Source: DATFKA01 sp042095835
GTDB taxonomy: Bacteria; Bacteroidota; Bacteroidia; Chitinophagales; Saprospiraceae
Direction: 5' to 3'
Assembly: GCA_042095835.1 (NCBI GenBank)
Contig: JBELML010000012.1
Span: forward strand, 1 to 64,000
Length of the DNA: 64,000 nucleotides
The position numbers and the translations under genes were made by a program. The first letter of the stretch is position 1. The number at the start of each line of letters is the position of its first letter. The notes beneath the pieces are model-generated. The model did no database searches. It saw only the letters and a program-made list of their open reading frames with translations, and was not told the DNA's origin. Positions 55,101 to 64,000 of this stretch are shown one piece after another.

Positions 55101-56885
55101 ATGACTAAACACAAATACAACTACGGAATCATTGGGAACTGCTCCTATCTCGCTCTGGTAGATACACATGCGAATATGGGTTGGATGTGCTGGCCTAAAT
55201 TTGATAGCAGCTTTATATTTGGGCAATTACTTGATCAACAAAAAGGAGGACAGTTCTTTATTAAACCTGCTACAGAGGATTATACCTCCTCCCAGGCTTA
55301 TATCCCTAATACCAACATTCTGGAGACCACTTTTGAATGTTCGGATGGTAGCTTCAAGGTCGTTGATTTTGCTCCTCGCTTTTTTCAATATGATCGTTTT
55401 TATAGACCTCTATTGTTGGCTAGAAAAATTGTACCCCTAGAAGGCCGACCAAGGATTCAAGTCGTCTGTGAACCAGTAGGGGATTATGGAAAGATAAAAC
55501 CTGAAAGGCTCTTAGGGAGTAATCACATTCGCTATACGGGTTTAGAAGCGCCAGTTCGCTTAACGACGGATTTCCCTTTGACGTATGTTTGGGATAGTAC
55601 GCCCTTTGTACTGGATAAGGTGAGCTATGCAGTGCTTACCTTTGGAGTGCCTTTAGAAGCGCCCATCGCCACTACAGTAGAAACTTTCCTGGATAAAACT
55701 ATCAAATATTGGAGACTTTGGGTGCAAAATACCTCTACGGAGCATTTTAGACAGGAGGCCGTCATTCGATCAGCACTTACCCTCAAGTTGCATCAATACC
55801 AAGATACGGGGGCTATTATTGCAGCAGCGACGACCAGCTTGCCAGAGTTTCCTGGCAGTACCCGCAACTGGGATTATCGTTTTTGCTGGATGCGCGACTC
55901 TCATTATACCTTAAAGGCATTAAACGATCTTAGTCACTTTGGTATCTTAAAAGATTATGCCAACTTCATCGAAAACACTGGAGTAAGCGAAGATCAACGA
56001 TTTAGCCCTTTATATCCCATCACCATAGATCGCGTACCCGAAGAGTTAATCCTAGACCTAGAAGGTTACTTAGGAGAAAAACCAGTGCGTATTGGGAATC
56101 AAGCTAATGAGCACATCCAAAATGATGTCTATGGTCAAGTACTCGTTACGCTTTTACCGCTATTTAATGATAAGCGATTGAATAGTAATAAAGCCGCTTC
56201 TTTAATGGCCTTGGCTGAGCACTGTTTGGAGATGATTCGTAAGACCATGAATGAACCAGATAATGGGCTTTGGGAGTTTAGAGGCACTTCGCAGTTCCAT
56301 AGCTATACCTACCTATTTCATTGGGCAGGTAGTCACGCAGCTCGGACTATTGCAGAGAACTATCAGCAAAAAGGAATGCTGAAGTTAGCTAAGGAAATGA
56401 TCAAGGCTTCCACAGAGATGATAGAAAAGTGCTACGATGAGAAAAGGGGTGTATATACCCAAGCTATCGGCAGCCCTAATCTCGATGCTAGCTTGTTGCA
56501 GCTGATTAATATGAGTTATCTAAACCCTAAAAGCAATAAAGCTAAACAGCATCTTAAAGTCTTGGAAGAAGAGTTAAGGACACCAACCGGATTATTCTAT
56601 CGATATCGCCATGCTGATGATTTTGGAGAGCCGGAAAGTACCTTCTTGATTTGTGCGTTTTGGTATGTAGAGTCTCTAGCTAGAATGGGCAGGGTGAAAG
56701 AAGCGATTAAAATCTTTGACAATCTAGTCAAACACGGTAATCACTTGGGTCTACTGAGCGAAGATGTACACGAAGCCACAGGGAGTCAATGGGGTAATTT
56801 CCCACAAACTTATAGCCACGTGGGTTTAATTAATGCCGCTTTCTCCATAAGTAGGAAATTGGATAAACCTATCTATTTGTTATAA
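55101..56885 (+). CDS. GH15 family glucosidase (glucoamylase/trehalase-like)
   Basis: 594 residues, no signal peptide, so cytoplasmic. An N-terminal beta-sandwich (YGIIGNCSYLALVDTHANMGWMCWPKFDSSFIFG is one run) precedes an (alpha/alpha)6 barrel. The barrel contains FPGSTRNWDYRFCWMRDS, matching the conserved RNWDYRYCWIRDS motif, and GLWEFRG with the catalytic acid Glu of family GH15; a second acid lies near the C-terminus. Such cytosolic enzymes hydrolyse alpha-glucans, isomaltose-type oligosaccharides or trehalose. No other sugar gene is near, so the substrate is open. It is followed after 4 bases by aroK. Confidence 0.93.
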   Translation: MTKHKYNYGIIGNCSYLALVDTHANMGWMCWPKFDSSFIFGQLLDQQKGGQFFIKPATEDYTSSQAYIPNTNILETTFECSDGSFKVVDFAPRFFQYDRFYRPLLLARKIVPLEGRPRIQVVCEPVGDYGKIKPERLLGSNHIRYTGLEAPVRLTTDFPLTYVWDSTPFVLDKVSYAVLTFGVPLEAPIATTVETFLDKTIKYWRLWVQNTSTEHFRQEAVIRSALTLKLHQYQDTGAIIAAATTSLPEFPGSTRNWDYRFCWMRDSHYTLKALNDLSHFGILKDYANFIENTGVSEDQRFSPLYPITIDRVPEELILDLEGYLGEKPVRIGNQANEHIQNDVYGQVLVTLLPLFNDKRLNSNKAASLMALAEHCLEMIRKTMNEPDNGLWEFRGTSQFHSYTYLFHWAGSHAARTIAENYQQKGMLKLAKEMIKASTEMIEKCYDEKRGVYTQAIGSPNLDASLLQLINMSYLNPKSNKAKQHLKVLEEELRTPTGLFYRYRHADDFGEPESTFLICAFWYVESLARMGRVKEAIKIFDNLVKHGNHLGLLSEDVHEATGSQWGNFPQTYSHVGLINAAFSISRKLDKPIYLL

Positions 56886-56889
56886 ATCA

Positions 56890-57414
56890 ATGTCAATTAT
56901 GCAATCAATCTACCTAGTAGGGTTTATGGGAAGTGGGAAGACTACCATAGGCATAGATTTAGCAAAAAGGATGGATTTTGCTTGGTATGATCTTGATGAC
57001 TTGCTTGTAGAACGCCATAAAATGGAGATTTCAAAAATTTTCTCCACCTATGGTGAAGCTTACTTTAGGAAAGAGGAGCAGCTGGTATTGCACCAAACCT
57101 ATAGTTGGGAAAATACAGTGATTTCTACTGGGGGCGGTACGCCTTGCTTTTTTGACAACATGGAATGGATCAACCGTCATGGCTACAGTGTTTTTTTGGA
57201 CCCATCTATCTCCATTTTGGTAGCTAGATTAGAAAAAGGAAAACACAAACGCCCATTGATCAAGGATAAAACCGAGGCAGAAATGGAGGCATTTATCGAA
57301 GGTAAATTGACTCAGCGTAGAGGTTTTTACGAAAAGGCTCAACTACATATCCAAGGAAAATTTGAATCTGAAGAAGCTGTCGAATTAATTTTAAAGCACA
57401 TTGAAAACCAATAA
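56890..57414 (+). CDS. aroK: Shikimate kinase
   Basis: Phosphorylates shikimate in aromatic amino acid synthesis. P-loop LVGFMGSGKTTIGIDLAKRM (~8-27), DLDDLLVERHKMEISKIFSTYGEAYFRKEEQLVL (one run) with the substrate-binding Asp and Arg, the ISTGGGTPCF Walker-B-like glycine motif, and the LARLEKGKHKRPLIKD lid region. 174 residues is normal. It follows the GH15 gene by 4 bases and overlaps the DUF429 gene by 14. Confidence 0.96.
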   Translation: MSIMQSIYLVGFMGSGKTTIGIDLAKRMDFAWYDLDDLLVERHKMEISKIFSTYGEAYFRKEEQLVLHQTYSWENTVISTGGGTPCFFDNMEWINRHGYSVFLDPSISILVARLEKGKHKRPLIKDKTEAEMEAFIEGKLTQRRGFYEKAQLHIQGKFESEEAVELILKHIENQ

Positions 57415-58000
57415 AGCGGACATCGCGGGCATTGATTACGGTAGTAAGCTAGCTGGTACAACCGCTATCGCATTTTTCAATAAAGCGGGCATGGTGTCGA
57501 TTAGAATTAGTGAAAAAAAGAAGGATGCTGATCAATGGCTGCTCCGTCAAATCAAGGACTTATCGCTCAAGCAATTATTTTGGGATGCGCCTTTAAGCTT
57601 GCCAGGTGTCTACACCCAGCCAGATAGATGGGATGATTATTTCTATCGGGCATCGGACAGAGCATTGGCAGCCATGTCGCCTATGTTTTTAGGTGGCCTG
57701 ACAGCAAGGGCCATGCGATTACAAAGCTTATTGCCAGAAACCGTCCAGGAGGTCTACGAAGTCTATCCCGCTTACTTGGCGAAAGCCTTAGAATTAGATA
57801 AAAAATTATATAAAAAAGATAATGCTTATCTTTCCATTTATAGTCAGTATTTGTGCCAAAAGTTTGAACTAGAATTAGTGGAGGAATTGCAGAATTGGCA
57901 TCAATTTGACGCCTTATTAGCGCTTTGTACTGGCCTCCGTTACCTTAGTGGCAAGCATCAGGTTTATGGAGATGTAGAAGAGGGCGCCATAATGGTTTGA
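57401..58000 (+). CDS. DUF429 protein (RNase H-like fold)
   Basis: 199 residues. The N-terminal GIDYGSKLAGTTAIAFFNK is the RNase-H-like Asp-bearing strand; WDAPLSLPG, the middle segment MFLGGLTARAM, VYEVYPAYLAKAL and HQFDALLALCTGLRYL match PF04250 (DUF429). The role is unknown; a nuclease-like activity has been suggested from the fold only. The start must be TTG 57401, inside aroK, since no other start precedes GIDYGSK; overlap suggests coupled translation. Confidence 0.85.
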   Translation: MKTNKADIAGIDYGSKLAGTTAIAFFNKAGMVSIRISEKKKDADQWLLRQIKDLSLKQLFWDAPLSLPGVYTQPDRWDDYFYRASDRALAAMSPMFLGGLTARAMRLQSLLPETVQEVYEVYPAYLAKALELDKKLYKKDNAYLSIYSQYLCQKFELELVEELQNWHQFDALLALCTGLRYLSGKHQVYGDVEEGAIMV

Positions 58001-58013
58001 TACAATAGAAATA

Positions 58014-61000
58014 ATGGCCTATCAAATAACTATACCTTTTTACACTTTTAAGCTACACTTTTCGCCTGGTGTACATTTTTTATCTCCATTGAGAGACAAA
58101 GCAATCTTGCGATCTAGTGTTGGTTTGCAAGGTTTGGCCAAGGAATATGAGGAAGCCATCCAAGACAAGGTACTCAACAAAGGAGCGGCCTTTCGCCTAC
58201 TCAACGAATGGGCCGAACAAGATTTTATAAAGGATGTCATCCATGTTCCATTTCCGGCTTCAAGTGATGGAGTTACTTATCCCAACTTTGACTTAGAGTT
58301 CGAAATCTACTACCAAGAGATGAGTAGTGGTTTTTGGGGAGTTGTCCCTATCCTTGGAGTAGAAGCCCATGCGACTAGCTTCGAACACTTACTTAAAAAT
58401 CTAGTTTCTACGGTCAAAATTGAGTTTGCTCGAAATAATTATCTTACCTCTGTCCAGAGTATCATTTCCAGAATTTGGTTTAAAAGTGCAGAGTTGTTGA
58501 GGGCAGAAATGAAACTCACCATCGCTGATCCAGGAGAAGATTTAAGCCAAAAAGAACTGGAAGATAAAACCAAAATCCTCCGCAAAGTTGCTCGGCGTCT
58601 AGAAGTAAAAAAACAGGAGGTCTATGGCCGAGCCGAAGAACTCAATAGAGTCGAACAAGCGCTGAGAAGTAGCTTTAGTAAAAATATTCTGCTTGTCGGC
58701 CCCTCCGGAGTAGGTAAAACGGCTTTGATATGGGAGACTGTCCGACAATTGGAGGATCGAGGCCTGCAAGGTACCGTCTGGGAGACTACAGCTTCCAATA
58801 TGATCAAAGAACTTAGTGGAGATACGGGTTGGGAATATAATATCAGTGAGCTTTGTAGAGAATTGAAGGGTCTAGGAGATCAGTTTCTTTTTATTAGAAA
58901 TTTGATGGACTTGTTTGAGGTAGGTAAATATGTAGGTAATAGCGTCAGCATTGCGGATTACCTTTTGCCTTTTATCAGCAAAGGAGAAATTAATATCATC
59001 AGCGAATGCACAGATGAGGAGTTAGCTAGGATTGAATTAGCAAGCCCAGCCTATACGGCTAATTTCCAGGTGATTAGACTAGAGGAACCTCAAAAGGACC
59101 TGGAAGGCATTATTCTGAAAAAAGTGAACCAGCTCGCAGCTACCGCAAATGTTGAAGTTGATGAAGAAGCCATTAAAGAAGTGATTCGCCTCATCCGCCG
59201 TTTTACACCTTACGCAGGTATGCCAGGACGACCTATTCGTTTTTTGGAGAGTATCATCCTGAATAAAACGGAAAACGGGAATAATCAAGCCCTTAAAATT
59301 GGACGCACCGAAGTCATCGAATATTTTTGTGAGGATACCGGAATGCCTCTATTTATGGTCGATCCATCGATTCCACTTTTTACCAATAAGATAAAAGAAA
59401 GGTTCAATAATAGTGTCTTTGGTCAGGAAAGTGCAGTAGATAGCTTAGTGGATATTCTAGCTACCGTGAAAGCAGCATTGACCAAATCGGGGAAACCTAT
59501 TGCTTCCTTGTTGTTTGTAGGGCCTACAGGAGTGGGCAAAACGGAATTAGCCAAAGTACTGGCCGCTTTTATGTTTGGTCGGCGCAATCGGATGCTGCGT
59601 TTTGATATGAGTGAATATGGCAATCCCTATTCGGTTATGCGCTTGATCGGACAGGACAGCAACTCCGAAGGCCAACTCACGGCTGCCGTTAGGAGAGACC
59701 CTTTTTCAGTCATCCTATTTGATGAGATTGAAAAAGCGGATAATACTTTTTTCGATTTACTGCTACAAGTTTTGAGTGAAGGCCGCTTGACCGATAACCG
59801 AGGCAATCTTGCCAATTTTTGTAGTACGATCATTATTATGACCTCCAATATTGGAGCGAGCAGCCACTCTACCACGCCCATTGGTTGGAACCAAAATGTC
59901 TCCAATGATAATGTAAAGGACCACTTTGTAGGTGCGGTAAGAAAGCATTTTAGGCCAGAATTGTTCAATAGAATTGATCGGATTATTCCTTTTGTTCCGC
60001 TTGATAAAGATACCGTGCGCTTTGTAGTGGACCGTGAAATCAAGCTCTTCAAGCAATTAGAAGGTATTAAGTTTCGCAAATTGGATTTGGAGATGGAGGA
60101 GACGGTTTATGATTTCTTATCGGAAAAAGGGCATGATCCTAAATATGGAGCAAGACATTTACAGCGTGCTATAAGAGATCGATTACTGATTCCCTTGGCG
60201 AGAGAATTAAATCAAATGGATTATGATGATCAGATTTTGATAAAGTTGGCTGTAGAGGAAGAGGAATTAAAGATCAAAGCTCAATCGGATCCTCTAGCCT
60301 TAGAACTCTTACTTGAAGAGTTGAATAAGATCCAAAATGCGGACTATGCCTCCACCTGCCGTAAAAAAGCACATCAATTTCAGGAGGGCTATCACTATAC
60401 GATGCTATTACAAGAGTTGGATCAGCTAGAGGAAAAAAAGAAAAAACGCAAAGAGAGTTTTTGGACGAATAAACTAGATGCTAACCGCTTGGGGGATTTA
60501 ATGCAGCTAAGAAAGCGGTTAGATGAGCTCAGTGGGGAGATTTCGGATATCGAGAATGCGCTTGCTTTGATGGCTTTAGACCTCAGACCCTACCGAGCTC
60601 AATTGCTAGACCGACTAGAAGATTGGGATAAACAAATGTTCCAGTTAAAACTCGATATGTATACCGATATGTTTCCTTCTATAAATCATTGTAATTTAGG
60701 GATTTATGGCAGAAAATGTGAAGGCATACTCCATTGGTATCTTCCTTTCTTAGTAGAGGAAGAAAGGGAATTTAGCTTGCAGACCCTCTGGTTTAAAGAT
60801 GGGGATTTGCAACAAGGTGTGAAAGAAAAGGGCGTTTATCATCTGGATAAAAATCCTGATCTTCCCAGCTTTAAAAAAGAAGGCCACTTTAAAAGCCCTT
60901 ATCCTAAACACGAGCTAGTCGGAATTAAACTATCGATAAAAGGTAAAGGCGTCTACGCCTATATGAGTGGCGAAAATGGTACTTATAAACTATTGTTGCC

Positions 61001-61247
61001 CCAAGAGAAAAAAGAGCGTTTATTCCTACTGACCGTTACGGAAGGGGAGCACGATATTCCTCAAAACATCCATCGGAAAGACTTTCTCAAGCGAACTTCG
61101 GTTACTCGTTCTTACAACGGTAGGCAGTTCAAAGATAGCCACTTTGCGATTAATCGAGAGATGTCCTGGACGCAAATTATTCCTTATTTACAGGAAGAAT
61201 GGCAGGATCAGTTTAAAGCTAATGTCTTATTAGAAATGGGGAGTTAG
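58014..61247 (+). CDS. Clp-type AAA+ ATPase with degenerate D1 and C-terminal RF2-like (PCRF) domain
   Basis: 1077 residues. Residues 1-150 are not the usual Clp N domain and are unrecognised. D1 (~205-430) has a good Walker A (GPSGVGKT, ~229) but the Walker B position reads FLFIRNLMDLF instead of the FIDE type, and the arginine-finger region is changed, so D1 is probably inactive. D2 (~470-740) is intact: GPTGVGKTE (~503), VILFDEIEKA (~565), TSNIGAS, FRPELFNRIDRI, GARHLQRAI. The tail (~760-1077) resembles the helical and PCRF domains of release factor RF2 (FWTNKLDANRLGDL, then HELVGIKLSIKGKGVYAYMSGENG), but has no GGQ domain. Neither ClpB nor ClpA has this tail. It follows DUF429 by 14 bases and ends in a 4-base overlap with the convergent ctlX-like gene. 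Confidence 0.85.
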   Translation: MAYQITIPFYTFKLHFSPGVHFLSPLRDKAILRSSVGLQGLAKEYEEAIQDKVLNKGAAFRLLNEWAEQDFIKDVIHVPFPASSDGVTYPNFDLEFEIYYQEMSSGFWGVVPILGVEAHATSFEHLLKNLVSTVKIEFARNNYLTSVQSIISRIWFKSAELLRAEMKLTIADPGEDLSQKELEDKTKILRKVARRLEVKKQEVYGRAEELNRVEQALRSSFSKNILLVGPSGVGKTALIWETVRQLEDRGLQGTVWETTASNMIKELSGDTGWEYNISELCRELKGLGDQFLFIRNLMDLFEVGKYVGNSVSIADYLLPFISKGEINIISECTDEELARIELASPAYTANFQVIRLEEPQKDLEGIILKKVNQLAATANVEVDEEAIKEVIRLIRRFTPYAGMPGRPIRFLESIILNKTENGNNQALKIGRTEVIEYFCEDTGMPLFMVDPSIPLFTNKIKERFNNSVFGQESAVDSLVDILATVKAALTKSGKPIASLLFVGPTGVGKTELAKVLAAFMFGRRNRMLRFDMSEYGNPYSVMRLIGQDSNSEGQLTAAVRRDPFSVILFDEIEKADNTFFDLLLQVLSEGRLTDNRGNLANFCSTIIIMTSNIGASSHSTTPIGWNQNVSNDNVKDHFVGAVRKHFRPELFNRIDRIIPFVPLDKDTVRFVVDREIKLFKQLEGIKFRKLDLEMEETVYDFLSEKGHDPKYGARHLQRAIRDRLLIPLARELNQMDYDDQILIKLAVEEEELKIKAQSDPLALELLLEELNKIQNADYASTCRKKAHQFQEGYHYTMLLQELDQLEEKKKKRKESFWTNKLDANRLGDLMQLRKRLDELSGEISDIENALALMALDLRPYRAQLLDRLEDWDKQMFQLKLDMYTDMFPSINHCNLGIYGRKCEGILHWYLPFLVEEEREFSLQTLWFKDGDLQQGVKEKGVYHLDKNPDLPSFKKEGHFKSPYPKHELVGIKLSIKGKGVYAYMSGENGTYKLLLPQEKKERLFLLTVTEGEHDIPQNIHRKDFLKRTSVTRSYNGRQFKDSHFAINREMSWTQIIPYLQEEWQDQFKANVLLEMGS

Positions 61248-62176
61248 TACTCCCGCTTTTCCAAAAAGATCTCAGCCATCATACAACGTACACTGCCTCC
61301 ACCATAGGTTTCTAAAGTTGGAATTGGACTGTGTAAAATACTCGTATGACGCTCAATTTGTTCGATTTGTGCAGTTTTTAGACTACTAAAGGCCTGGCTC
61401 GACATGACTAGGTAGCTTTGTCCGGTTTTGCTCCTGACTTGTAGCATATTTCCAGCAAAGGAGAGCATTTGATCTATACTCAATTCGATGAGCTCCTTGC
61501 CAGTATGAGCTAAACTTTCGAGAACTTCCTTTTGCTCTTCTTGTCGGATTATAGCTTCTTTCACCAGAATGGCAAAAGTTTCACCTATTGCCATCATTAC
61601 ATTGGTATGGTAAATGGGAATATTATTATGATCAACTGCATCGAAAAGGATGCCTTTAAGGTCCATCTTTTGGCAGAATTCCGCAAACGCTTTTTCACTG
61701 GTGCGTACACTCCTACAAGCATAAACCAACTGATTCGGTCGATCCATGATCATACTTCCCGTACTTTCCAGGAAATGATCTTGGTTTTCCCAATGCTCGA
61801 GCTGTATCCGTCTGCTGACTTTGAATTGGGAAGCTAATTCATCCAGGATAGCTTCTCTACGTTCGGCACGTCGGTTGGGGGCTTGTAGTGGATAGGTAGC
61901 GATGACTCCATTGGAATGTGTTGAAAACCAGTTGTTGGGAAAGACAGCATCCAACTTTTTGGGGTGGTCTGTATCCTGAATGACTAGAATGTCAATACCA
62001 GCAGACCTAAGTTTTTGGACAAATTGATCGAACTCCTCAATGGCTTTAGCTTCTACCTCAAGAGGTGTAAGAGATTGGTCATTGGTTTGGAAAGCATTGT
62101 TGCTTGCCGTTTCTTCATCGTAGCCAAAGTGTTTTGGCCTTACCATTAAAATGGTATCAGTTATTTGCTGTGTCAT
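61244..62176 (-). CDS. ctlX: Arginine-deiminase-superfamily hydrolase, CtlX-like
   Basis: 310 residues of the guanidino-group-modifying fold. Catalytic residues: Asp in AVFPNNWFSTHS and a His in YHTNVMMAIGE; the nucleophile Cys lies in GGGSVRCMMAEIF near the C-terminus. The sequence matches the CtlX/amidinotransferase-like group annotated as citrulline utilisation hydrolase (substrate not proven for this family). No N-terminal signal. The stop overlaps the stop of the convergent AAA+ gene by 4 bases. Confidence 0.85.
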   Translation of the reverse strand: MTQQITDTILMVRPKHFGYDEETASNNAFQTNDQSLTPLEVEAKAIEEFDQFVQKLRSAGIDILVIQDTDHPKKLDAVFPNNWFSTHSNGVIATYPLQAPNRRAERREAILDELASQFKVSRRIQLEHWENQDHFLESTGSMIMDRPNQLVYACRSVRTSEKAFAEFCQKMDLKGILFDAVDHNNIPIYHTNVMMAIGETFAILVKEAIIRQEEQKEVLESLAHTGKELIELSIDQMLSFAGNMLQVRSKTGQSYLVMSSQAFSSLKTAQIEQIERHTSILHSPIPTLETYGGGSVRCMMAEIFLEKREY

Positions 62177-62276
62177 CGTTATTTGGTTAGGCGATAAGTG
62201 AATATAATCTTCTTAAAGCGCCGCCAAATTCGGAAAATTTATTGGAATAAAAAGGCGATTTTTAAAATCAGTCAGA

Positions 62277-63137
62277 CTAAACCGCTGCTTTTTCTTTCAT
62301 CTCTGTTGCGACCTTATGTCCCAGGTAGTTATCAATCTGATAATGAGCGAAATAGATCACTGGTGTAAGGAGGATAGCCATCAAAAATTTATAGGTATAT
62401 TGTACGGTACCTACGGCTAATAGTTGACTCCAGGGCCAAGGTTCTACATTCTGGGCCAGTTCTGGTCCAAATTTGAAAGCAACGGAAAGCACCACAAAAC
62501 TGTCAATCAATTGGGAGACGAGGGTAGATCCTGTAGCGCGCAACCAAATGCGCTTTTCACCGGTCACTTTTTTGATTTGGTGAAAGACCACTACATCTAC
62601 AAGCTGACCAATTAAAAAGGCTAATAGAGATCCAATAATGATGAGCAAGCCCTGCCCAAAAACAACCTCGAAAGCATTCTGCATATCGGGGACTCCTTTG
62701 GTAGCATTTTGGGTGACCCACCAGTCGGCAGGTACTAAATTAATAGCCGCAAAAATCATGATAAAGGCATAGGAAATCAAACCAACAGTCAGGTAGGAAA
62801 GTAGCCGTATACCTTTACGGCCATAATATTCGTTGATGATGTCAGTCATCACAAAAACAATAGGCCATAACAATACACCAGCTGAAAATTGCAGCGATCC
62901 TTGCTGACCAAAGAGATTGAAATTCCAGGGATCAACACCTATTGTCTGTTCTAAAGCAAAGATTTTTACACCAATAAATTCAGCTACTAGAGCGTTTGCT
63001 ACAAAGAAGCCACCTAGAATAATAAATAATCGAGTTGGACGATTGGAAATAATATCTATAAATTTACTAGTCGGTTTACTTTCAGACTGCTTGTTTTCTG
63101 CGTCTACTTGTAGAAGGCTATCCTTCAAATCTTTCAT
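62277..63137 (-). CDS. yhhQ: Queuosine precursor transporter (VUT/YhhQ family)
   Basis: 286 residues from M at 63137, with about six to seven hydrophobic segments (~40-60, 85-105, 110-130, 165-187, 215-237, 240-262). Family landmarks: ANALVAEFIGVKIF, PIVFVMTDIINEYYGRKGIR, LIDSFVVLSVAF and YKFLMAILLTPVIYFAHY. The family imports queuine precursors (preQ0/preQ1). The N-terminal ~35 residues are longer than in E. coli. The ORF is open upstream to 63227, but that start would overlap the divergent next gene; M at 63137 is therefore chosen. Confidence 0.9.
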   Translation of the reverse strand: MKDLKDSLLQVDAENKQSESKPTSKFIDIISNRPTRLFIILGGFFVANALVAEFIGVKIFALEQTIGVDPWNFNLFGQQGSLQFSAGVLLWPIVFVMTDIINEYYGRKGIRLLSYLTVGLISYAFIMIFAAINLVPADWWVTQNATKGVPDMQNAFEVVFGQGLLIIIGSLLAFLIGQLVDVVVFHQIKKVTGEKRIWLRATGSTLVSQLIDSFVVLSVAFKFGPELAQNVEPWPWSQLLAVGTVQYTYKFLMAILLTPVIYFAHYQIDNYLGHKVATEMKEKAAV

Positions 63138-63219
63138 ATCAGCTTTTTGAATACGTATTAAAATGGGAACATACAGATCAAAAACTTGTTTAAAATTTTC
63201 CCCTTTGGACTGGAAAGCT

Positions 63220-64000
63220 TTGTCCATAATCCTCTGCTTACTTTGTAGTACATTTTTTGCTCAAGCACAAACCCTTGATCCTGAGTTGTCTCTGCAAGAT
63301 ACTAGTCAAGTACATGTGTTAGAAACAAAAAGAGGTGATCGCTTTATTGGGCGCGTAATAGATATTGAAAATACGACAATCAGCTTCCAGTTTTTACAAG
63401 ACCAAGTTTTAAAATTCCAAATTGCTGAAATCGAAAGGATTGATGTGCAATCAGCCCGAGGAGCTTCCTCCGCATTTAATCCTAGGTTTTTGTCAATTGT
63501 ACCTACCGCCTTTAACTTGAGAAAAGGAGAATACGAGTATCAGAATGTCGATATTCTTTGGAATAACCTCAACTATGGGATTAGCGATAGAGTGAGTATC
63601 GGTGGGGGTAGTGTTATACCTTTTGCTTTATTGCTTAATGCAAAATGGAGCATAACAAGCCAAGCTAAAGGCCTCAATTTAGCACTGAATCTACAAAATG
63701 TGATTCCATTATTGGAAGGTGGATCTCCGGTTAGTTTTATGACTGGGGTCGCTTCTATCGGGACCACAGCTCAGTTTATTAATGGCGGTGCCGGTTTGGC
63801 ATTTACCTATGAATCGGGTTCAGAAGTACTACCTTATGTATTTATAGGTGGAGCAACTCCAATATCCAACAAGTTCTATCTGTATGGAAGTATTAATGCA
63901 GTTAATATAGATGATGAACTTTTGGTATATCCAACTTTTTCTGGTAATATCTACCTCAAGAGAAGTCGACTTTCCTTTGGGCTAGGATTCGATTTAGTAG
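63220..64000 (+). CDS. Exported protein, truncated by the window end
   Basis: The frame is open from a TAA near 63192 to the window end. The only usual start is TTG 63220, giving a clear signal peptide MSIILCLLCSTFFAQAQT. Residues ~37-80 form a small beta domain (VHVLETKRGDRFIGRVIDIENTTISFQF region), and the rest (from ~95) alternates in beta-barrel style (ISDRVSIGGGSVIPFALLLN, PYVFIGGATP), as expected for an outer-membrane protein. I do not recognise the family. No stop is reached, so it continues beyond the window. It is divergent from yhhQ by 82 bases. Confidence 0.7.
   Translation, partial: MSIILCLLCSTFFAQAQTLDPELSLQDTSQVHVLETKRGDRFIGRVIDIENTTISFQFLQDQVLKFQIAEIERIDVQSARGASSAFNPRFLSIVPTAFNLRKGEYEYQNVDILWNNLNYGISDRVSIGGGSVIPFALLLNAKWSITSQAKGLNLALNLQNVIPLLEGGSPVSFMTGVASIGTTAQFINGGAGLAFTYESGSEVLPYVFIGGATPISNKFYLYGSINAVNIDDELLVYPTFSGNIYLKRSRLSFGLGFDLV

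Noticed and set aside
58014..61247. Annotation as ClpB or ClpA
   Set aside because: No Clp N domain or middle coiled coil, an inactive-looking D1, and an extra RF2-like tail.
63138..63227. Longer N-terminus of the queuosine precursor transporter
   Set aside because: It would overlap the divergent gene that begins at TTG 63220, and the added residues show no family similarity.
1..64000. tRNA, rRNA or CRISPR in the intergenic regions
   Set aside because: No cloverleaf with a GGTTCGAATCC-type arm, no rRNA-like tract and no regularly spaced direct repeats were seen.

Overview
The window comes from a chromosome of the phylum Bacteroidota, most likely a Saprospirales/Lewinella-type bacterium (lineage inferred). 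The evidence is a SusC/SusD pair, several proteins with type IX secretion (T9SS) C-terminal signals of type A and type B, the short 287-residue Bacteroidota primary sigma factor, DUF1800/DUF1501 proteins, and promoters of the Bacteroidota -7 type (TAnnTTTG). I found no tRNA, rRNA, CRISPR array, transposase, integrase or phage gene.

Layout. 1-9 kb: the end of a T9SS cargo gene, then a SusC/SusD transporter pair followed by a CRTAC1-type FG-GAP protein and a type B sorted protein, which together look like an uptake and surface locus of unknown substrate. 9-29 kb: mostly housekeeping and envelope genes on both strands: a DUF697/SHOCT membrane protein, a giant alpha-2-macroglobulin, an FAD oxidoreductase, an MmcQ-like protein, a short asparaginase, an outer-membrane beta-barrel receptor, a LytS/LytTR two-component pair, a HIT protein, the siroheme enzyme, a PorE-like protein ending in SPOR domains, MOSC and ACT proteins, and a frameshifted GEVEDY-type surface protein. 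29.4-37.7 kb: a three-gene block (DUF1800, DUF1501 with a dockerin-like tail, and a 1203-residue T9SS protein with a cohesin-like N-terminus and a CBM6-like module), bounded on both sides by direct copies of a repeat of about 330 bp. 37.8-47.6 kb: a PH-like protein, DUF2256, cytochrome oxidase subunit III, a PurL-like protein without its catalytic histidines, a TlpA-type thioredoxin lipoprotein, lpxB, surE, hemH and the primary sigma factor. 48-55 kb: ankyrin and sortilin-like proteins, an S4 RNA-binding protein with no usual start codon, and a YbbR-YajC-DUF1573 operon. 55-64 kb: a GH15 glucosidase, shikimate kinase, DUF429, an unusual Clp-type AAA+ ATPase with a release-factor-like tail, a CtlX-type hydrolase, a queuosine-precursor transporter, and the start of another secreted or outer-membrane protein.

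The points most worth following are the AAA+/release-factor-like fusion with a dead first ATPase ring, the adjacent cohesin-like and dockerin-like genes inside a repeat-bounded cassette, the degenerate PurL paralogue, a palindromic intergenic repeat family whose apical hairpins co-vary between copies, and the S4 gene that seems to need a non-canonical start. Domain calls are by eye from the translated sequence; no database search was run.
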